From positions 372,001 to 436,000 of the forward strand of contig JAEQBH010004561.1 in NCBI GenBank assembly GCA_016808115.1: a stretch of DNA of 64,000 bases, in the 5' to 3' direction. The position numbers and the translations under genes are program-made. Shown here piece by piece: positions 46,358 to 56,999 of this stretch. Under the pieces are notes generated by a model that saw nothing but the letters and a program-made list of their open reading frames with translations, had not been told where the DNA came from and searched no databases. How positions within the stretch are numbered: the stretch's first letter is position 1; each line of letters opens with the position of its first letter. Origin of the DNA: Tetrastigma voinierianum (lineage: Eukaryota; Streptophyta; Magnoliopsida; Vitales; Vitaceae).

Positions 46358-48075
46358 CCTAGGAGCCTTAGTAGCTCAGTTTTTCAGAGCTTAAACTACT
46401 CAGCGAAGGCCTTGTAGCCCAGAAGCTAGTTCAGCTCAATTTCAAAAAGGCCTTGTTGCCTAAGACACCATTAGCTCATTTTTAAAAGCTTAAAGCGCTC
46501 GGCGAAGGCAGCAGCGAGGCAGTTCATTTCAGTCTCAAGGCCTTGTAACCCAGGAGCCTCGATCTTCAGTTTTTGAGCTTAAAGCGCTTTCAATAGGCCT
46601 TGTAGCCCAAACTTGATTGTCAGTCTCAAAAAGGCCTTGTAGCCCAGGAGCCTCGGTAGCTCAGTTTTTCGGAACAAACTGCTGTGAAGGCACTTGTAGC
46701 CTAGGAGCCAGTTCAGCTCAATTTCAAAAAGGCCTAGTAACCTAGGAACCTCAGTAGCTTAGATTTTCAAAGCTTAAACTGCTCAGTGAAGGCCTTGTAG
46801 CCCAAGAGTCAGTTCAACTTAGTTTCAAAAGGCGGCCCAGAGCCTCGATGCTTTCGGTTTTGAGCTTAAAGCGCCAGCGAGGCCTTGGCGGGCAGTTATT
46901 TCGGTCTCAAAGGCTTATGGCCCTAGGAGCCTCGATGGCTCGGTTTTGAGCTTAAACTGCTCAGTGAAGGCCTTGTAGCCCAAGAGCCAGTTCAGCTCAG
47001 TTTCAAAAAGGCCTTGTAGCCTAAGAGCCTCAGTAGCTCAGTTTTTCAGAGCTTAAACTGCTCAGCGAAGGCCTTGTAGCCCAGGAGCCTCAGTAGCTTA
47101 GTTTTTCAGAGCTTAAACTGCTCAACGAGGTCCTTGTAGCCCATGAGCCAGTTTAGCTCAGTCTCAGGCCCAGCCTTCAGAGCCTCGATAGCTCGGTTTT
47201 GAGCTTAAACTGCCGATGGAGCCTTATAGCCCGGGAGCGATTCGGCTCGGTCTCAGGCCTTGGCCTAGAAGCCTCGTGCTTCCCAGATTTTCAAAGCAAG
47301 CTGCGAGCAAGGCCTTGTAGCCCAGGGGCCAGTTCAGCTCAGTCTTAAAAGGCCTTGGCTGGGCCTCGATAGCTCGGAGTTTTCGAGCTTAAACTGCTCG
47401 GCCCAGGCCTTGTGGCCCGAACGAGTTATTTCCCGGTCTCAAAGGCCTTGTAGCCTAGGAGCCTCAATAGCTCAGTTTTTCAGAGCTTAAACTGCTCAGC
47501 GAGGGCCTTGTAGCCTAGGAGCCAGTTCAACTCAGTCTCAAAAAGGCCTTGTAGCCTAGGAGCCTCAATAGCTCAGTTTTTCAGAGCTTAAACTACTCAG
47601 CGAGGGCATTGTAGCCCAAGAGCCAGTTCAGCTCAGTCTTAAAAGGCCTTGTAACCTAGGAGCCTTAGTAGCTCAGTTTTTGAGGCCCAAAGCGCTCCAG
47701 CGAAGGCCTGTGAGAGCTGGGGTTGACTTGGTCTTAAGGGCCTTGGCCTGGGGGCCTCGGTGAGCTCGGTTTTGAGGCTTAAAGGCTGCTCGGCGGGACC
47801 TTGCAGCCCGGGATCGGTTTGGCTCGGTCTCAAAGGCCTTGCTAGCCTAGGAGCCTCAGTAGCTCCGTTTTTCAGAGCTTAAACTACTCAACGAAGGCCT
47901 TGTAGCCTAGGAGCTAGTTCAGCTTAGTCTTAAAGAGGCCTTGTAGCCTAGGAGCCTTAGTAGCTCAGTTTTTCAGAGCTTAAACTGCTCAGCAAAGGCC
48001 CTGTAGCCTAGGAGCCTCAGCAGCTCAATTTCTTCAAAGTCAAGCTTTGCTGAGAAGGCGCATGGCCTAGGAGCT
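46358..48075 (+). repeat. Tandem repeat B, right part, about 100-bp compound unit
   Basis: About 17 units of 100 bp, each a 60-bp half (GGCCTTGTAGCCTAGGAGCC, then TCAGTAGCTCAGTTTTTCAG and AGCTTAAACTGCTCAGCGAA) plus a 40-bp half (GGCCTTGTAGCCCAAGAGCC, then AGTTCAGCTCAGTCTCAAAA). Equivalent GGCCTT words at 47545 and 47645 give the period. Units differ by scattered changes and local degeneration (46840-46930, 47160-47300). Tandem repeats in the 3' untranslated region are known for the Tat/Ogre lineage and can seed satellites. Confidence 0.93.
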
Positions 48076-48129
48076 AGTACGACTCGAGTTATAAAAATAA
48101 AAAAAAGTAAAAAAAAGGAAAGGGATCTG

Positions 48130-49450
48130 ACGACACGGCCAAAGGCGAGGAAAATGGGTATTCACTAAGTATCAAAGCCAAAAATGGCATTACACACATC
48201 ATAGGCTCAAAATTGGCCAAAACGAGCAAAAATTGTACGAGGGAGCTCAGACGTCGGGCGTAGGACCATGAACAGAAGGGGAATTGGCCTGACGCAGACC
48301 TCGGGTTCTCTAGGACATCGGGCGGGGGCATCAGAAAGCACCTTTGGGTCGCCTGGCCCCTTAGAAAATGACTCTCGACCTCCTCATCCTTTGGGAACCT
48401 TAATGTTAAGGTCAGACGGGAGCTTTGCATTTTTATGTTGAAGGCGAGCCATCCGAGAAGCCCCTGAGGAGTGCGAGGCCTCGTCTCTCGGCCCATTCTC
48501 GCTCCATCCCTTTGGATAACCACAAGCCTCTGCCTCTGGAAGGTCGGGTGCGTAAAGCGCAAGCACTTCGTCGTAAGGCATTCAATAGAACTCTGACCTC
48601 GAATACCTACACTTGGCGGCACGGGGTGCGGTAGCGGCTTCCTTCTGCTGACTCATCCTGAAGTTTGCAACTCCCCCCTTGTCATCTGCAGCTCATCCTT
48701 GATAGCTTGAAGCTCCTCCTTGACCACCAGCAGCTCGCCCTCAACAACCCTTAAGCCCTCTCGATCCTTCGTCTCCTTGTCCTTAACTCGCGCTTTGGCG
48801 GTTGAAGTATGCCTCAGGTCGGACTTGAGCTTCACAGCCTCCTCCGTCAAGCTTTGCACAGAGTTGCGAGATTAAGCCCGCTAGAAGAGTCGGAGGCAAC
48901 TTTGTATATGAGCTTCGCTACCTTGGCATGACCCACGTTCAGGTTGGCCCTTCTCGCCAAGCTCTTCAGATGGGTAGTCGCTTCCCAGCGAGATATGGTC
49001 GATGCGCGACCTTAAGACCCTGAACGGACGGAGGCGAGATGAAGGCACATAGACTGGGATAACCCCCTAGAGATGATGGGGTGGGCCTCCTCAACGACGG
49101 GGCTGTCTCAGGCCTCTTAAGATCGAGAGGCCACGAGGATGGATGGGAGCGCGTGGCTCACGTGGAAACGAGGGAGTCACAAATGCCACTTAGCTCACAA
49201 GCGATCCCCTCTCACGATCCTCCGCGTAAAGTAGGGAGAAGCCCTGAGTACTCTCATTAGGAGGACTCCAAATAAGTGGGCATAACCTCCAACGAGGCTC
49301 GAAGCCCCCTCAGGGGTCCTTTGCACTCTCTGATAGAATAGGAGGCGAAGCGAGTGGACTCGTGCCTCGTCCGGGAGACCAGCCCCGGTTCTTGCTTCAC
49401 TTGGACCTCGAGGAGGTGGCGAAGATCGTCCCCGGCTTGAGCCCACCTGG
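48130..49450 (-). pseudogene. Antisense ORF of the Tat element, with coiled coil (broken)
   Basis: Minus-strand coding-like sequence in several frames. The 49446-49195 piece reads LLFYQRVQRTPEGASS and YAHLFGVLLMR. The 48859-48653 piece is a clear coiled coil (EEAVKLKSDL, then EGELLVVKEELQAIKDELQM). The 48622-48384 piece has LALYAPDLPEAE and NIKVPKG blocks. Tat elements of this type often carry an antisense ORF between integrase and the 3' LTR, commonly a coiled-coil protein of unknown function; position, strand and coiled coil agree. It is broken by stops. I do not know its function and cannot set exact limits. Confidence 0.6.
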
Positions 49451-49787
49451 CGGGTGGCTCTTCTCAGGGGAGTCTTGAGACTTTCACTTCACGCTTTGCC
49501 TCATTCTCGACAAGCGTCTCACTTTCGGCTCGAGAAGCTCTCCCACAGGAGTGGAGCCCGCTGACTAGGGGCCCCTGGGGAACAGGCTAAATGACGGACG
49601 AAGGAAAGCCTGGCGAGAGGTCGAAGACTTGAGCCAGAAGGCCTGGAATATCCGACTGATGAGCTGGAATAGGCACGTCGGGCACACTTAACTAACCGGC
49701 TTATGCCGTCTTACGGGCGAGACGTCGGACACCTAAAGATGCGCCTTCAAAGCGAAGTTAGAAATATCCGCAACCCCGAAGGCAGAG
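49451..49787. other. Tat 3' remnant before the Athila insertion
   Basis: GC-moderate sequence with no gene and no LTR-like features; probably the start of the antisense ORF or the region between it and the Tat 3' LTR. It is cut at 49788 by the Athila LTR. Confidence 0.5.
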
Positions 49788-49969
49788 TGATGAGTCAACT
49801 CATTAGATTTTTAATCATTTTACGAGTTTATAATGAGAATAACGCGTTGAATTGTTGGCGAGAAAATTGATAGTGAAATCAAATTCAATTGCGAAAAATC
49901 ACGAGAAAATCAAATTTGAGCAAAAATCATAAGAAATCGGCTGCGTGGTGAAGTCAAAATTTGGAATTT

Positions 49970-51185
49970 AAGTCGCGATAGGAAGTGCAATTTCCAGCAA
50001 TTCCAAGTCACGACATCAACAAATTTGGCTTTGAAGAAGAAACTAAAGAGTGAACAAGTGAAGTCGTGACCTGAAGAAGGAAGTCGAGACAAAAAAATGA
50101 CTTGGTCGAGATTAAAAGAAGCAGTCAAATGAAGAAGTTCATGTCGCGACATCATTGCGATGTCGCAACACCAAAAGGAGATAAATGATGTGGTATTACC
50201 ACCATGAGTCGCGACCAATTCTTCAAAGCCCTGAGAATAGCCTTCTCAAGTAAAAGAAGTCGCAAACTAATTTTGAAAGAAGGACTTGAGGTGTCGCGAC
50301 CTTGAAAGCGGTAATGAAGAATAACACCAAGGTCGCGCGAAACTCCGTCGGGCGACCAAGTGTGAAGAAGCGGAACGCGATGTGCGACGACACCGCCAGT
50401 CGTGGCGAATTAAAGCTTAGCGTGAGACATGGAAGTCAGCGACAAGCTGAATAGGATTCACGATAAGATTTTCAAAGGAAATGAACATAGAGTCGCGGCA
50501 GTTGGAAGAGATGTCGCGACATCAACGAATCAGAAGATGTCGGCGATCCTTGATGGTATGACATCGACTCACGAGTATCATGGTCGCGGCGTCATTCGAT
50601 TGATCGCGACATCGAACTAATAAAGAATGGAATTAGCGACATCCATTTGCAAAGGTATCATGAGGCCAGCGACATCATTGATGAATTGTGACATCATTGC
50701 TCAAAAGGTAGAATTCGGCGACATCATTTAGGCGCATTGCGACGCCGGATCCGAGATCGCGAAGGAATGATCCGCGACCCGAATAAAAGCTTAGCGACAT
50801 CAAAAGAGCTCATAGGCATAACATTGAAGTCGCGACGTCATTCAGTGATCGCGACATCAGTTACAAGGAAAGAAGGTCGCGACGTCATTTAGCGGTTGCG
50901 ACATTAGATCCAAGGGTGTTAAGGCAAGTAAGACCAGGTAAAAAGCCTGCTTCTGAGATGAGCAGGAAAAGCGAGTCGCGACGTGGGATTGAAGTCGCGA
51001 CCTCGAGATCACAATGCGAGAAGGTGAAGTCGTGACGTATGATTGAAGTCACGACATCAAAAGCGTCATAAGCGAGCGGTGAAGTCGCGACGTGTAAGAA
51101 GGTCGCGACCTGAAGCTGTCACATGCGGATAAAAGTCGCGACAAGAGGGGTCGCGACACACAAATGGAGTCGAGACATGAACAAG
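49970..51185. repeat. Array of TGTCGCGACA palindromes (array 2, Athila U3)
   Basis: Dozens of copies of GTCGCGAC, most with ATC or CTG on the right (GTCGCGACATC, GTCGCGACCTG) and AA or TG on the left, irregularly spaced. Clear copies are near 50143, 50206, 50292, 50514, 50831, 50877, 50977 and 51134. Many others carry single changes at CpG (GTCGTGAC, GTCACGAC, GTCGCAAC) or lost bases (GCGACATC). The array stops about 65 bp before the TATA box. Confidence 0.9.
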
Positions 51186-51248
51186 CAGTGGGCTGAGTTA
51201 TTTTGAAACCCACAGAGAGTGCATCGAAGTTAGAGCCCAGCAGAACCC

Positions 51249-51256
51249 TATAAATA
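51249..51256 (+). promoter_or_regulatory. TATA box of the Athila LTR
   Basis: TATAAATA in context CCCTATAAATAAGC, about 65 bp after the last palindrome. GTGACTCTTAGTATTTCGAG follows within 30-60 bp, a plausible transcription start region. Confidence 0.65.
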
Positions 51257-52653
51257 AGCAAGCGCTATAGAAGGAAACTGTGACTCTTAGTATTTCGAGA
51301 GAAAGAGAGATACGGAGTAGCCAGAAGGCTCGTGTATTTAATTTTATGTTTCTTTTTCTTTGTTTGCTGTTATTTTAGATTAGATTAGGAGTGGGTGTTA
51401 TTTCATTTGAATTTACGGATACGGATGTTAGTTGTTGAAGTTGAAGCTGAATGCGAGGCTTGTTTCTTCAAATTCTTGCTGGTTAGTTTGAAGTCCAAAC
51501 AAATTTTGGAATTCGAGCGTCTAGTTTCAATTTCTGATGGTTCTTTTGATCAAGGAGCTACCGTTAGTGTATGAAGTAATTTGAAACCCATTTTCCGTTG
51601 AATTTACTCTGTTGTTAAATTTATCTTTCTAGAAATTTATCGAGTCTCTTGAATTCGATCTTGAATCACACTTCTTGGTTTGTTATTTTTGTATATGATC
51701 CAAATATCGGTGTCTATACATGTGGATTGTTTCATGCTGCGATTTCAGGAGGCCCTCTGGTGACATAGAGGCATTCTGAGTATTGAACAATTTCTCGGTA
51801 TGCGAACCTAATATTGGGGATCTAATGGGCTCTATGAATTTTAATCGATAAATCTTCTTCTCACTTGAAGCAGAATGAGTTGAATGACATCCAATTAAAA
51901 TGGCTTAGAGGATCGCCTCGATTCAAACGGTAAGTTCAATCCGTGTTAGCGGATCTAATCGAGAAAGAATGAAGCTGTTCAATTTTGAGGATGAGAAACC
52001 GGTATAGTGTAAACCCATTGCTTAGCCTATGTCTTAGGAGCTAAGGTTCACAGTCCATGTTACAGGTATGAAGTATTGAAAAAGAAAATACCAGAACAAG
52101 GCAACTTAGATTAAAAGTAGTTATCTAATCCTGTCTTGAGAAAGAAGCTTGGGAAGATTAGATGATGAAATGTGTCGTTAAGGAGGAAATCGCGTGGCAT
52201 TACCATACTTCCTTAGACCCAGTTCTAAATACGAGGTTCATGAAGCAAAGGATTCTGGGTTGTCTGCGGGAATTGATGTTTCATAATAGCTGTATTTTCT
52301 ATGCATCCCTTTAAAAGCTAACTGACTAGTCTATTTCTTTAATTTTTTTATTTTAGTTTAAGCATTATTTCATTTTGTTCTAGTTTACATATCTTTATTC
52401 TTTCATTATTTTAAAGGTTGCTAGGGATATATCAATTGCAAATTATAGTCAGATAGTATAGAGCTTGAGTAGTCGGGGTAGTTGATTAGAATTCTTGATA
52501 TCTTGTGGGATCGATATTTGGACTTAAATCCACTTGTGCTGTTCGATGCGTACACTTAGAATCATGGATCAAAACCAGAAAGAAATTTATCTACTCTTAA
52601 GGAAACCGCTTTTAATCAGTATAATTGTAAAGAAATATAACAAACAAGTTTCA

Positions 52654-52671
52654 TGGCATTATTGCTGGGGA
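52654..52671 (+). other. PBS-like fossil within the Athila LTR
   Basis: AACAAGTTTCA is followed by TGGCATTATTGCTGGGGA, a decayed copy of the true PBS 119 bp downstream. The following 55 bp are collinear with the solo LTR after its own fossil (12041-12095), so the feature is ancestral to both LTRs. Confidence 0.6.
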
Positions 52672-52772
52672 TTAGATAATAGTCTTATGGTAATAACGCT
52701 ATAAATTTGTGTTGATGTTTTAATCCATCACTCACACTTACGTAGTGGGAGAGAAAGAAGTTAACAAGTTTT

Positions 52773-52790
52773 TGGCGTCGTTGCCGGGGA
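52773..52790 (+). other. Athila primer-binding site (tRNA-Asp type)
   Basis: TGGCGTCGTTGCCGGGGA differs by one CpG-type change from the usual Athila PBS TGGCGCCGTTGCCGGGGA. It is preceded by AACAAGTTT, as in other Athila elements. Confidence 0.9.
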
Positions 52791-52999
52791 TCGAAAGAAT
52801 TAATTAGATCAATATTCTGATGAAAGAAGGAAATACTAATTTGGACATTTTTAAGAAAAGAACAAAAATAGCTTTTCAAGCAGTGACTACATCAGTCACT
52901 AATTTTTAACAAGCCATGTTGAAAATATTTATTAGGTTTGACTAATCCTATTAATCTGAGTATGCTTTATTCGGGAAAAACTTTGAAAATACATAGGAA

Positions 53000-54750
53000 A
53001 GCAGGGATCGACTGATTCAATGAACAACGGAGTGGAGAGGCATTTCGGGGCTTAAGAAAGACAAAAAATGAGAAACGCAGCTATTGCGGAGAGAGACATA
53101 TTAAACGAGAGGAGCAGGAGGACGTGACGGGAAGACCCCATTCTTACGACCTGATGGAGGATTTAGAGGCACAGTATTCAAGAAGAGTGATACGCAATCG
53201 AATGACTCACGATGGATGCAAACAATTTTGAACTAAGCCGGCCTTAATTCTGATGGTTGACAACATCGAGTTTACTAGTCGTCCAGAAGACCCGAATGAG
53301 CACACAGAAGATTTCTCGGGATGGCTAATACGGTGAAGGTGACGGTGTGAGACCGGAGGTGATAAAGCACATCTCTTCCCATTTTCTTTGAGAGACCTGC
53401 TTAGCCACATGGTATGAATCATTACCATATGGTTCTGATACTTGGGAAGAGTTAGCGAGAAACTTACTTAGGCGATTCTTTCCCCCATCTCTCACTTGAG
53501 AGACGAAGAGGAATAATTGTAATTTAACAAGGGGAAGATGAGAGCAGTATGTCGCTTGGGAAAGATTGAAAGATTGCTGAAGAGGTGCTGATGCATGGAA
53601 TAGACTTGAAGACCCGGATGGATATAGTGTATCACGCTCACGAATGATACATCCGGGTATTATCAATGCTTCATCTTTGTGGAGCATTCAAGCGAAAAAG
53701 TCTTGAAGAAGCGAGATGATAGAGGACACGGCAAAATGCAATATGAAAGCTCCATGCGAGTTTTCAAAGAGGTAGTAGTAGAGGAAAGGGTCATAAATCA
53801 CGTGAATGTAATAATGACCATATGGAAATTTAGGATTGGATGCTATAATGCATAGGATGGACAACGAGAGGAAGATGCACCTTTGCTCATGAAACCGGAA
53901 GCGATAGAAGAATTGATGAAGAAGTGCGATGTACTTATGAAGATTCTTATGGTGCGGGAGGTTAGTCTGCGTGAGCGAGCAAAGTTATCATTTCAAGCCA
54001 AATCTAACTGCCACTTACACACTACAATCCGATAGCGAGGAACCATAGGAATTTCTCATATGGTGCGGGGCATTACATGTCTTTAAAGCGAGACGACATC
54101 CTCAGCAGGATATCGGTAGCCTGCGGTTCAGCGTATGTGAGGAGGTGAGGCGAAATGAATACCAGTCAGAAGACACTGCCATTTAGGAACAAATGCGCTA
54201 GTTCATAGAGAATTAACAAGAGGCTATTACAATTCCATGAAACAGCTCTCGACCAGGAAATTTTTCAAGTCTGATACAGATGTTGGAAAGAATGCTAGTG
54301 CTTCGGCAGAAAATCTGAGAGACACAATGAGACGGTGGCTGAATATGCCAAATCGAACAAGGGCATTCCTAGTGACACGAAGAACCTAAGGCACAGCAGT
54401 TGGTGAGAGGTGGGAGAGTTTTGACGACAACGGAAAGAGCGAGATAGAAAAAGAAGAGGCGAATGAGAAAGAAGAAGTGAAAGAAAGAAGGAAAACGGCT
54501 GATTGAGCGGATGAAAGGAAGAAATGACAGAAAAAGAAAGAAGAATTTTGCAGTATGCTCTGCGAGTGCCATTCCCACAGAGACTTGGAAGTCAAAAGAA
54601 AACTGACTTTCTAAATTCTTGGATCACTCAAGAAAATAGAAATAAATATCCCATTGCCGGTGATGGGTCAGATGCCTCTTTATGCGAAATTTCGAAGGAG
54701 GTCTTGAAACGAGAAAGAAAGATAGATGAGGAGGTATAGTTAGCAGGCGC
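53000..54750 (+). pseudogene. gag: Athila Gag (broken)
   Basis: Plus-strand fragments in order: a KPALILMV block (53225-53255, the FELKPALIQMVQ motif), RPEDPNEHTEDF (53280-53315), HLFPFSLRD (53370-53396), SYHMVLILGKS-like and RFFPPS-like stretches (53440-53490), then a KRCRCME-like block and a long basic/acidic tail. The region 54420-54740 is purine-rich and codes Lys/Glu-rich sequence in the sense frame; the Phe/Leu-rich antisense ORFs there are shadows. Gag would form virus-like particles. Stops and shifts occur every 50-150 bases. Confidence 0.8.
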
Positions 54751-54819
54751 CATGCGGTGCCATTATCAATAGGCTCCCGGCAAGATGAAGACCACTGTGA
54801 TTTCACTATTCCACATTAA

Positions 54820-55150
54820 TAGGAAATGTGAGTTAATACTTTATGTGACTGCGGAGCAAGTATAAATTTGATGCCTCTATCGGTTGTGCGAGACCTAGTT
54901 TGGGGCAACCCCAGTAGCCTGACCCTGCTGCCGGTTGGCGGGTAGTCAGGCGGAGGGCGTTACGGGATGTGCTGTCGGGTTGGAGATTCATTTTCCCGAT
55001 AGATTTTGTTATCATGCGAGATGGAGGAAGATCCTCGAGTTCCTCACATTCTTTGGGAAGACCTTTCTTAGCAACGGGGCGCCTGATTGACGTACAAAAG
55101 GTGAATTGACACTCGAGTTGGGAATGAAGCGGTGCATTTTAATATTAATA
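54820..55150 (+). pseudogene. Athila aspartic protease (broken)
   Basis: It opens with LCDCGASINLMPLSVVRDL (about 54846-54902), the Athila protease active site. The usual spelling is LCDLGASINLMPLS, so Leu has become Cys next to the catalytic Asp. After shifts, IDFVIM-like, MEEDPRVPHILWED and a GELTLELG block follow (55010-55125), matching the D.EEDREIPIILGRPFL...GELTL blocks of Athila. It is inactive because of stops, including one in the middle of the flap region. Confidence 0.88.
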
Positions 55151-55419
55151 GGAGTGCAGGAACATCAATGTAGGAAGAGCAGTTGTATGGGTAAGAAGCA
55201 ATAGCCTTCTCAATGACAGTGAATTTTGATTGTATCATTCAAAACTCTATCAATGAAATTGAGATGAATTTTGATTACCTTGAGAGCTTTGATTGTGAGA
55301 GTTCTGCCTTTAGAATTTGTTTTTTAATAATGAAAGCAGTCCTAGCGTATAAGTAAGCAGTCAAGATGAAGTGACGACGGTTCTGGCTGAAACTCATGGG
55401 AGAGCTAGTGCGAAGGTTA

Positions 55420-56530
55420 ACATTGTTGAAGGAGTTGCACAGTCATTTGAAATATGAGTTTTAGAGCGGAAAGAAAAAACCCAGTTATCATATCGTTTGC
55501 ATTGGTAGGCGAAGAACAAAGTTCTTTGTGAATTTTGAGAAAATACAAGGAAGCAATTGCTTGGTCAATTGAAGATCTGAATGGTATCAATCCCTCTATT
55601 TGTATGCACAAAATATTGCTAGAAGATAATCACGAAACTATTGAGCATGAGGAGAGTGAACCAGTCATGAAAGAAGTTGTCAGAAAAGAAGTTCTGAAAT
55701 GGTTAAATGCGGGTTTTATATATGCTATATCAGACAGTTCTTGGGTAAGCCCAGTACATGTGGTTCCCAAGAAAGGTGGATTCTTGTGTCAGATGAAAGA
55801 ATGAACTTATTCCTCTGAAATTGACGGGATGGAGGTTTGTATCGACTATAGAAGGTGAATCTACTGACCATAAAGGATCACATTTTCCCCTACCTTTCAT
55901 TGATCAAATGTTGGATAGGTTGCGGGACACGCCCTCATTTTTGTTTTCTTGATGGATACTGCGGATATGGCAATAGCTATTACTTTTCAGAGATGGAGAA
56001 ACCAACTTTTACATGCCCGTTGTACTTTTGCTTTTAGAAGAATGCCATTTGGACTGTGTAATGCTCTTGGTACCTTCCAAAGATGCATGATGTGTATATT
56101 TTCTGATCCCCAGCGAGAAAATTGCTGGAGGTCTTCATGGATGATTTTCGGTGCGGATCGAGTTTTGAACAATGCTGCATAACACAGGGGACAATACTTC
56201 AAGGTGCAAGACAAAATCTAGCTACGAGATTGGGAAAAATGCCATTTTATGGTTACAAAAGGGATTGTCTTAGGGCACATGGTTTCTACAGCAGGGCTTG
56301 AAGTAGACAAAGCAAAGGTTTCAATTATAAGAGACCTAATGCCACCACTTCTGGTCAGGAATCGAAGTTTCTTAGGATATGCTGGATTTTATAGAAGATT
56401 TATCAGAGATTTCTCAAAAATTGCTAGACCACTCTATAGATTGCTGGAGAAAGATAGTAAGTTTTATTTTGATGAATCCTGCCAGAAAGCATTTGAAGAA
56501 ATCAAATCCAGACTAGTGGAAGCTCCATCG
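55420..56530 (+). pseudogene. pol: Athila reverse transcriptase (broken)
   Basis: The plus strand reads LKELHSHLKYEF; then, in an open stretch, LRKYKEAIAWSIEDLNGINP, SICMHKILLED and MKEVVRKEVLKWLNAGFIYA, then ISDSSWVSPVHVVPKKGG (55535-55785). CIDYRR-like, TIKDH and CFLDGYCGYG follow (55840-55975), then RRMPFGLCNALGTFQRCMM (56035-56090). EVFMDDF (about 56130-56150) has FMDD as the catalytic motif. After that come KGIVLGHMVS, GLEVDKAKVS, RSFLGYAGFYRRFIRDFSKI and RPLYRLLEKD (56255-56460). Order and wording are those of Athila RT. Several stops and frame changes are present. Confidence 0.93.
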
Positions 56531-56930
56531 TAAAGCAGTTGGAGCAGAGAATTTGAGATCATGTGTGATGCCGATTGATTTTTGCAATGGGATCTGTATT
56601 GGGACTGAAAGATGAAAAAGTGTTCAAGGCCATCTACTATGCTAGCAAAATCTTTAATGAAGCCTGAAAATTACTCACTACGAAAGGAGATGCGGCAATA
56701 GTGTTTGCATGTGAAAATTCAGGCCATATATTTTGGGGTCCATATTTGTTATACACACTAATCATGCAACAATTAAATATTTAATGGCAAAGAAAGCAAA
56801 GCCAAGATTGATCAGGTGGGTATTATTATTAGAGGAATTTGATTTAGAAATTAGAATGAAGCGTGTGATAGATGGCGATCCTTGTCAAGTAGAGGAACCA
56901 ACGTACAAGAAAAAGGAAGAGAAATAGCAA
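56531..56930 (+). pseudogene. Athila RNase H (broken)
   Basis: Fragments: WSREFEIMCDAD (about 56539-56575; CDAS in the family, so the first catalytic Asp is visible), YYASKIFNEA (about 56636-56665), then VIHTNHATIKYLM, where TDH has become TNH, KAKPRLIRWVLLLEEFDLEI and DGDPCQVEE (56750-56900; usual NQVADHLSRLE). The Asp-to-Asn change and several stops show it is inactive. It joins RT and integrase in the normal polyprotein. Confidence 0.85.
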
Positions 56931-56999
56931 AAATTTTCGGATGACGGTTATTTCAAGCGTCCGCCAATCACCCTAGTATGCTGATATTGTAGATTTTTA

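Larger units (their letters stand above)
24222..49787 (+). mobile_element. Ty3/gypsy Tat-lineage element, exploded by four insertions
   Basis: One plus-strand element can be followed through the nest. Its LTR (24222-24828), tRNA-Arg-like PBS and gag start (24888-25000) come first. Gag continues at 34901-35445 and 38664-39609, then protease, RT, RNase H and integrase to about 43200. A tandem-repeat 3' region (43200-48075, itself interrupted) and an antisense ORF (to about 49450) follow. It is interrupted by a Tekay element (25001-34900), solo LTRs (35446-38663 and 44903-46357) and an Athila element from 49788. No 3' LTR is visible before 49788, so it should lie beyond the Athila insertion. Gag, the CX2C-type knuckle YCEFHRDHGH and the antisense ORF are hallmarks of Tat (Retrosat2/RIRE2-like). 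Confidence 0.85.
49788..52770 (+). repeat. 5' LTR of the Athila element
   Basis: About 2.98 kb. The layout is: AT-rich start, palindrome array (49970-51185), TATA box (51249), a transcribed leader-like part with GGCCCTCTGGTGACAT (about 51750-51770), and an end GAAGTTAACA just before AGTTTTTGGCG. A PBS-like fossil lies at 52654. The exact 3' edge (52764-52770) depends on which TTAACA/AAGTTT boundary is accepted. Confidence 0.85.

Noticed and set aside
47639..47833. Minus-strand ORF in the tandem repeat
   Set aside because: Created by the 100-bp repeat; not present in neighbouring units.
54369..54595. Phe/Ser-rich minus-strand ORFs resembling membrane proteins
   Set aside because: Antisense of the purine-rich tail of Athila gag.
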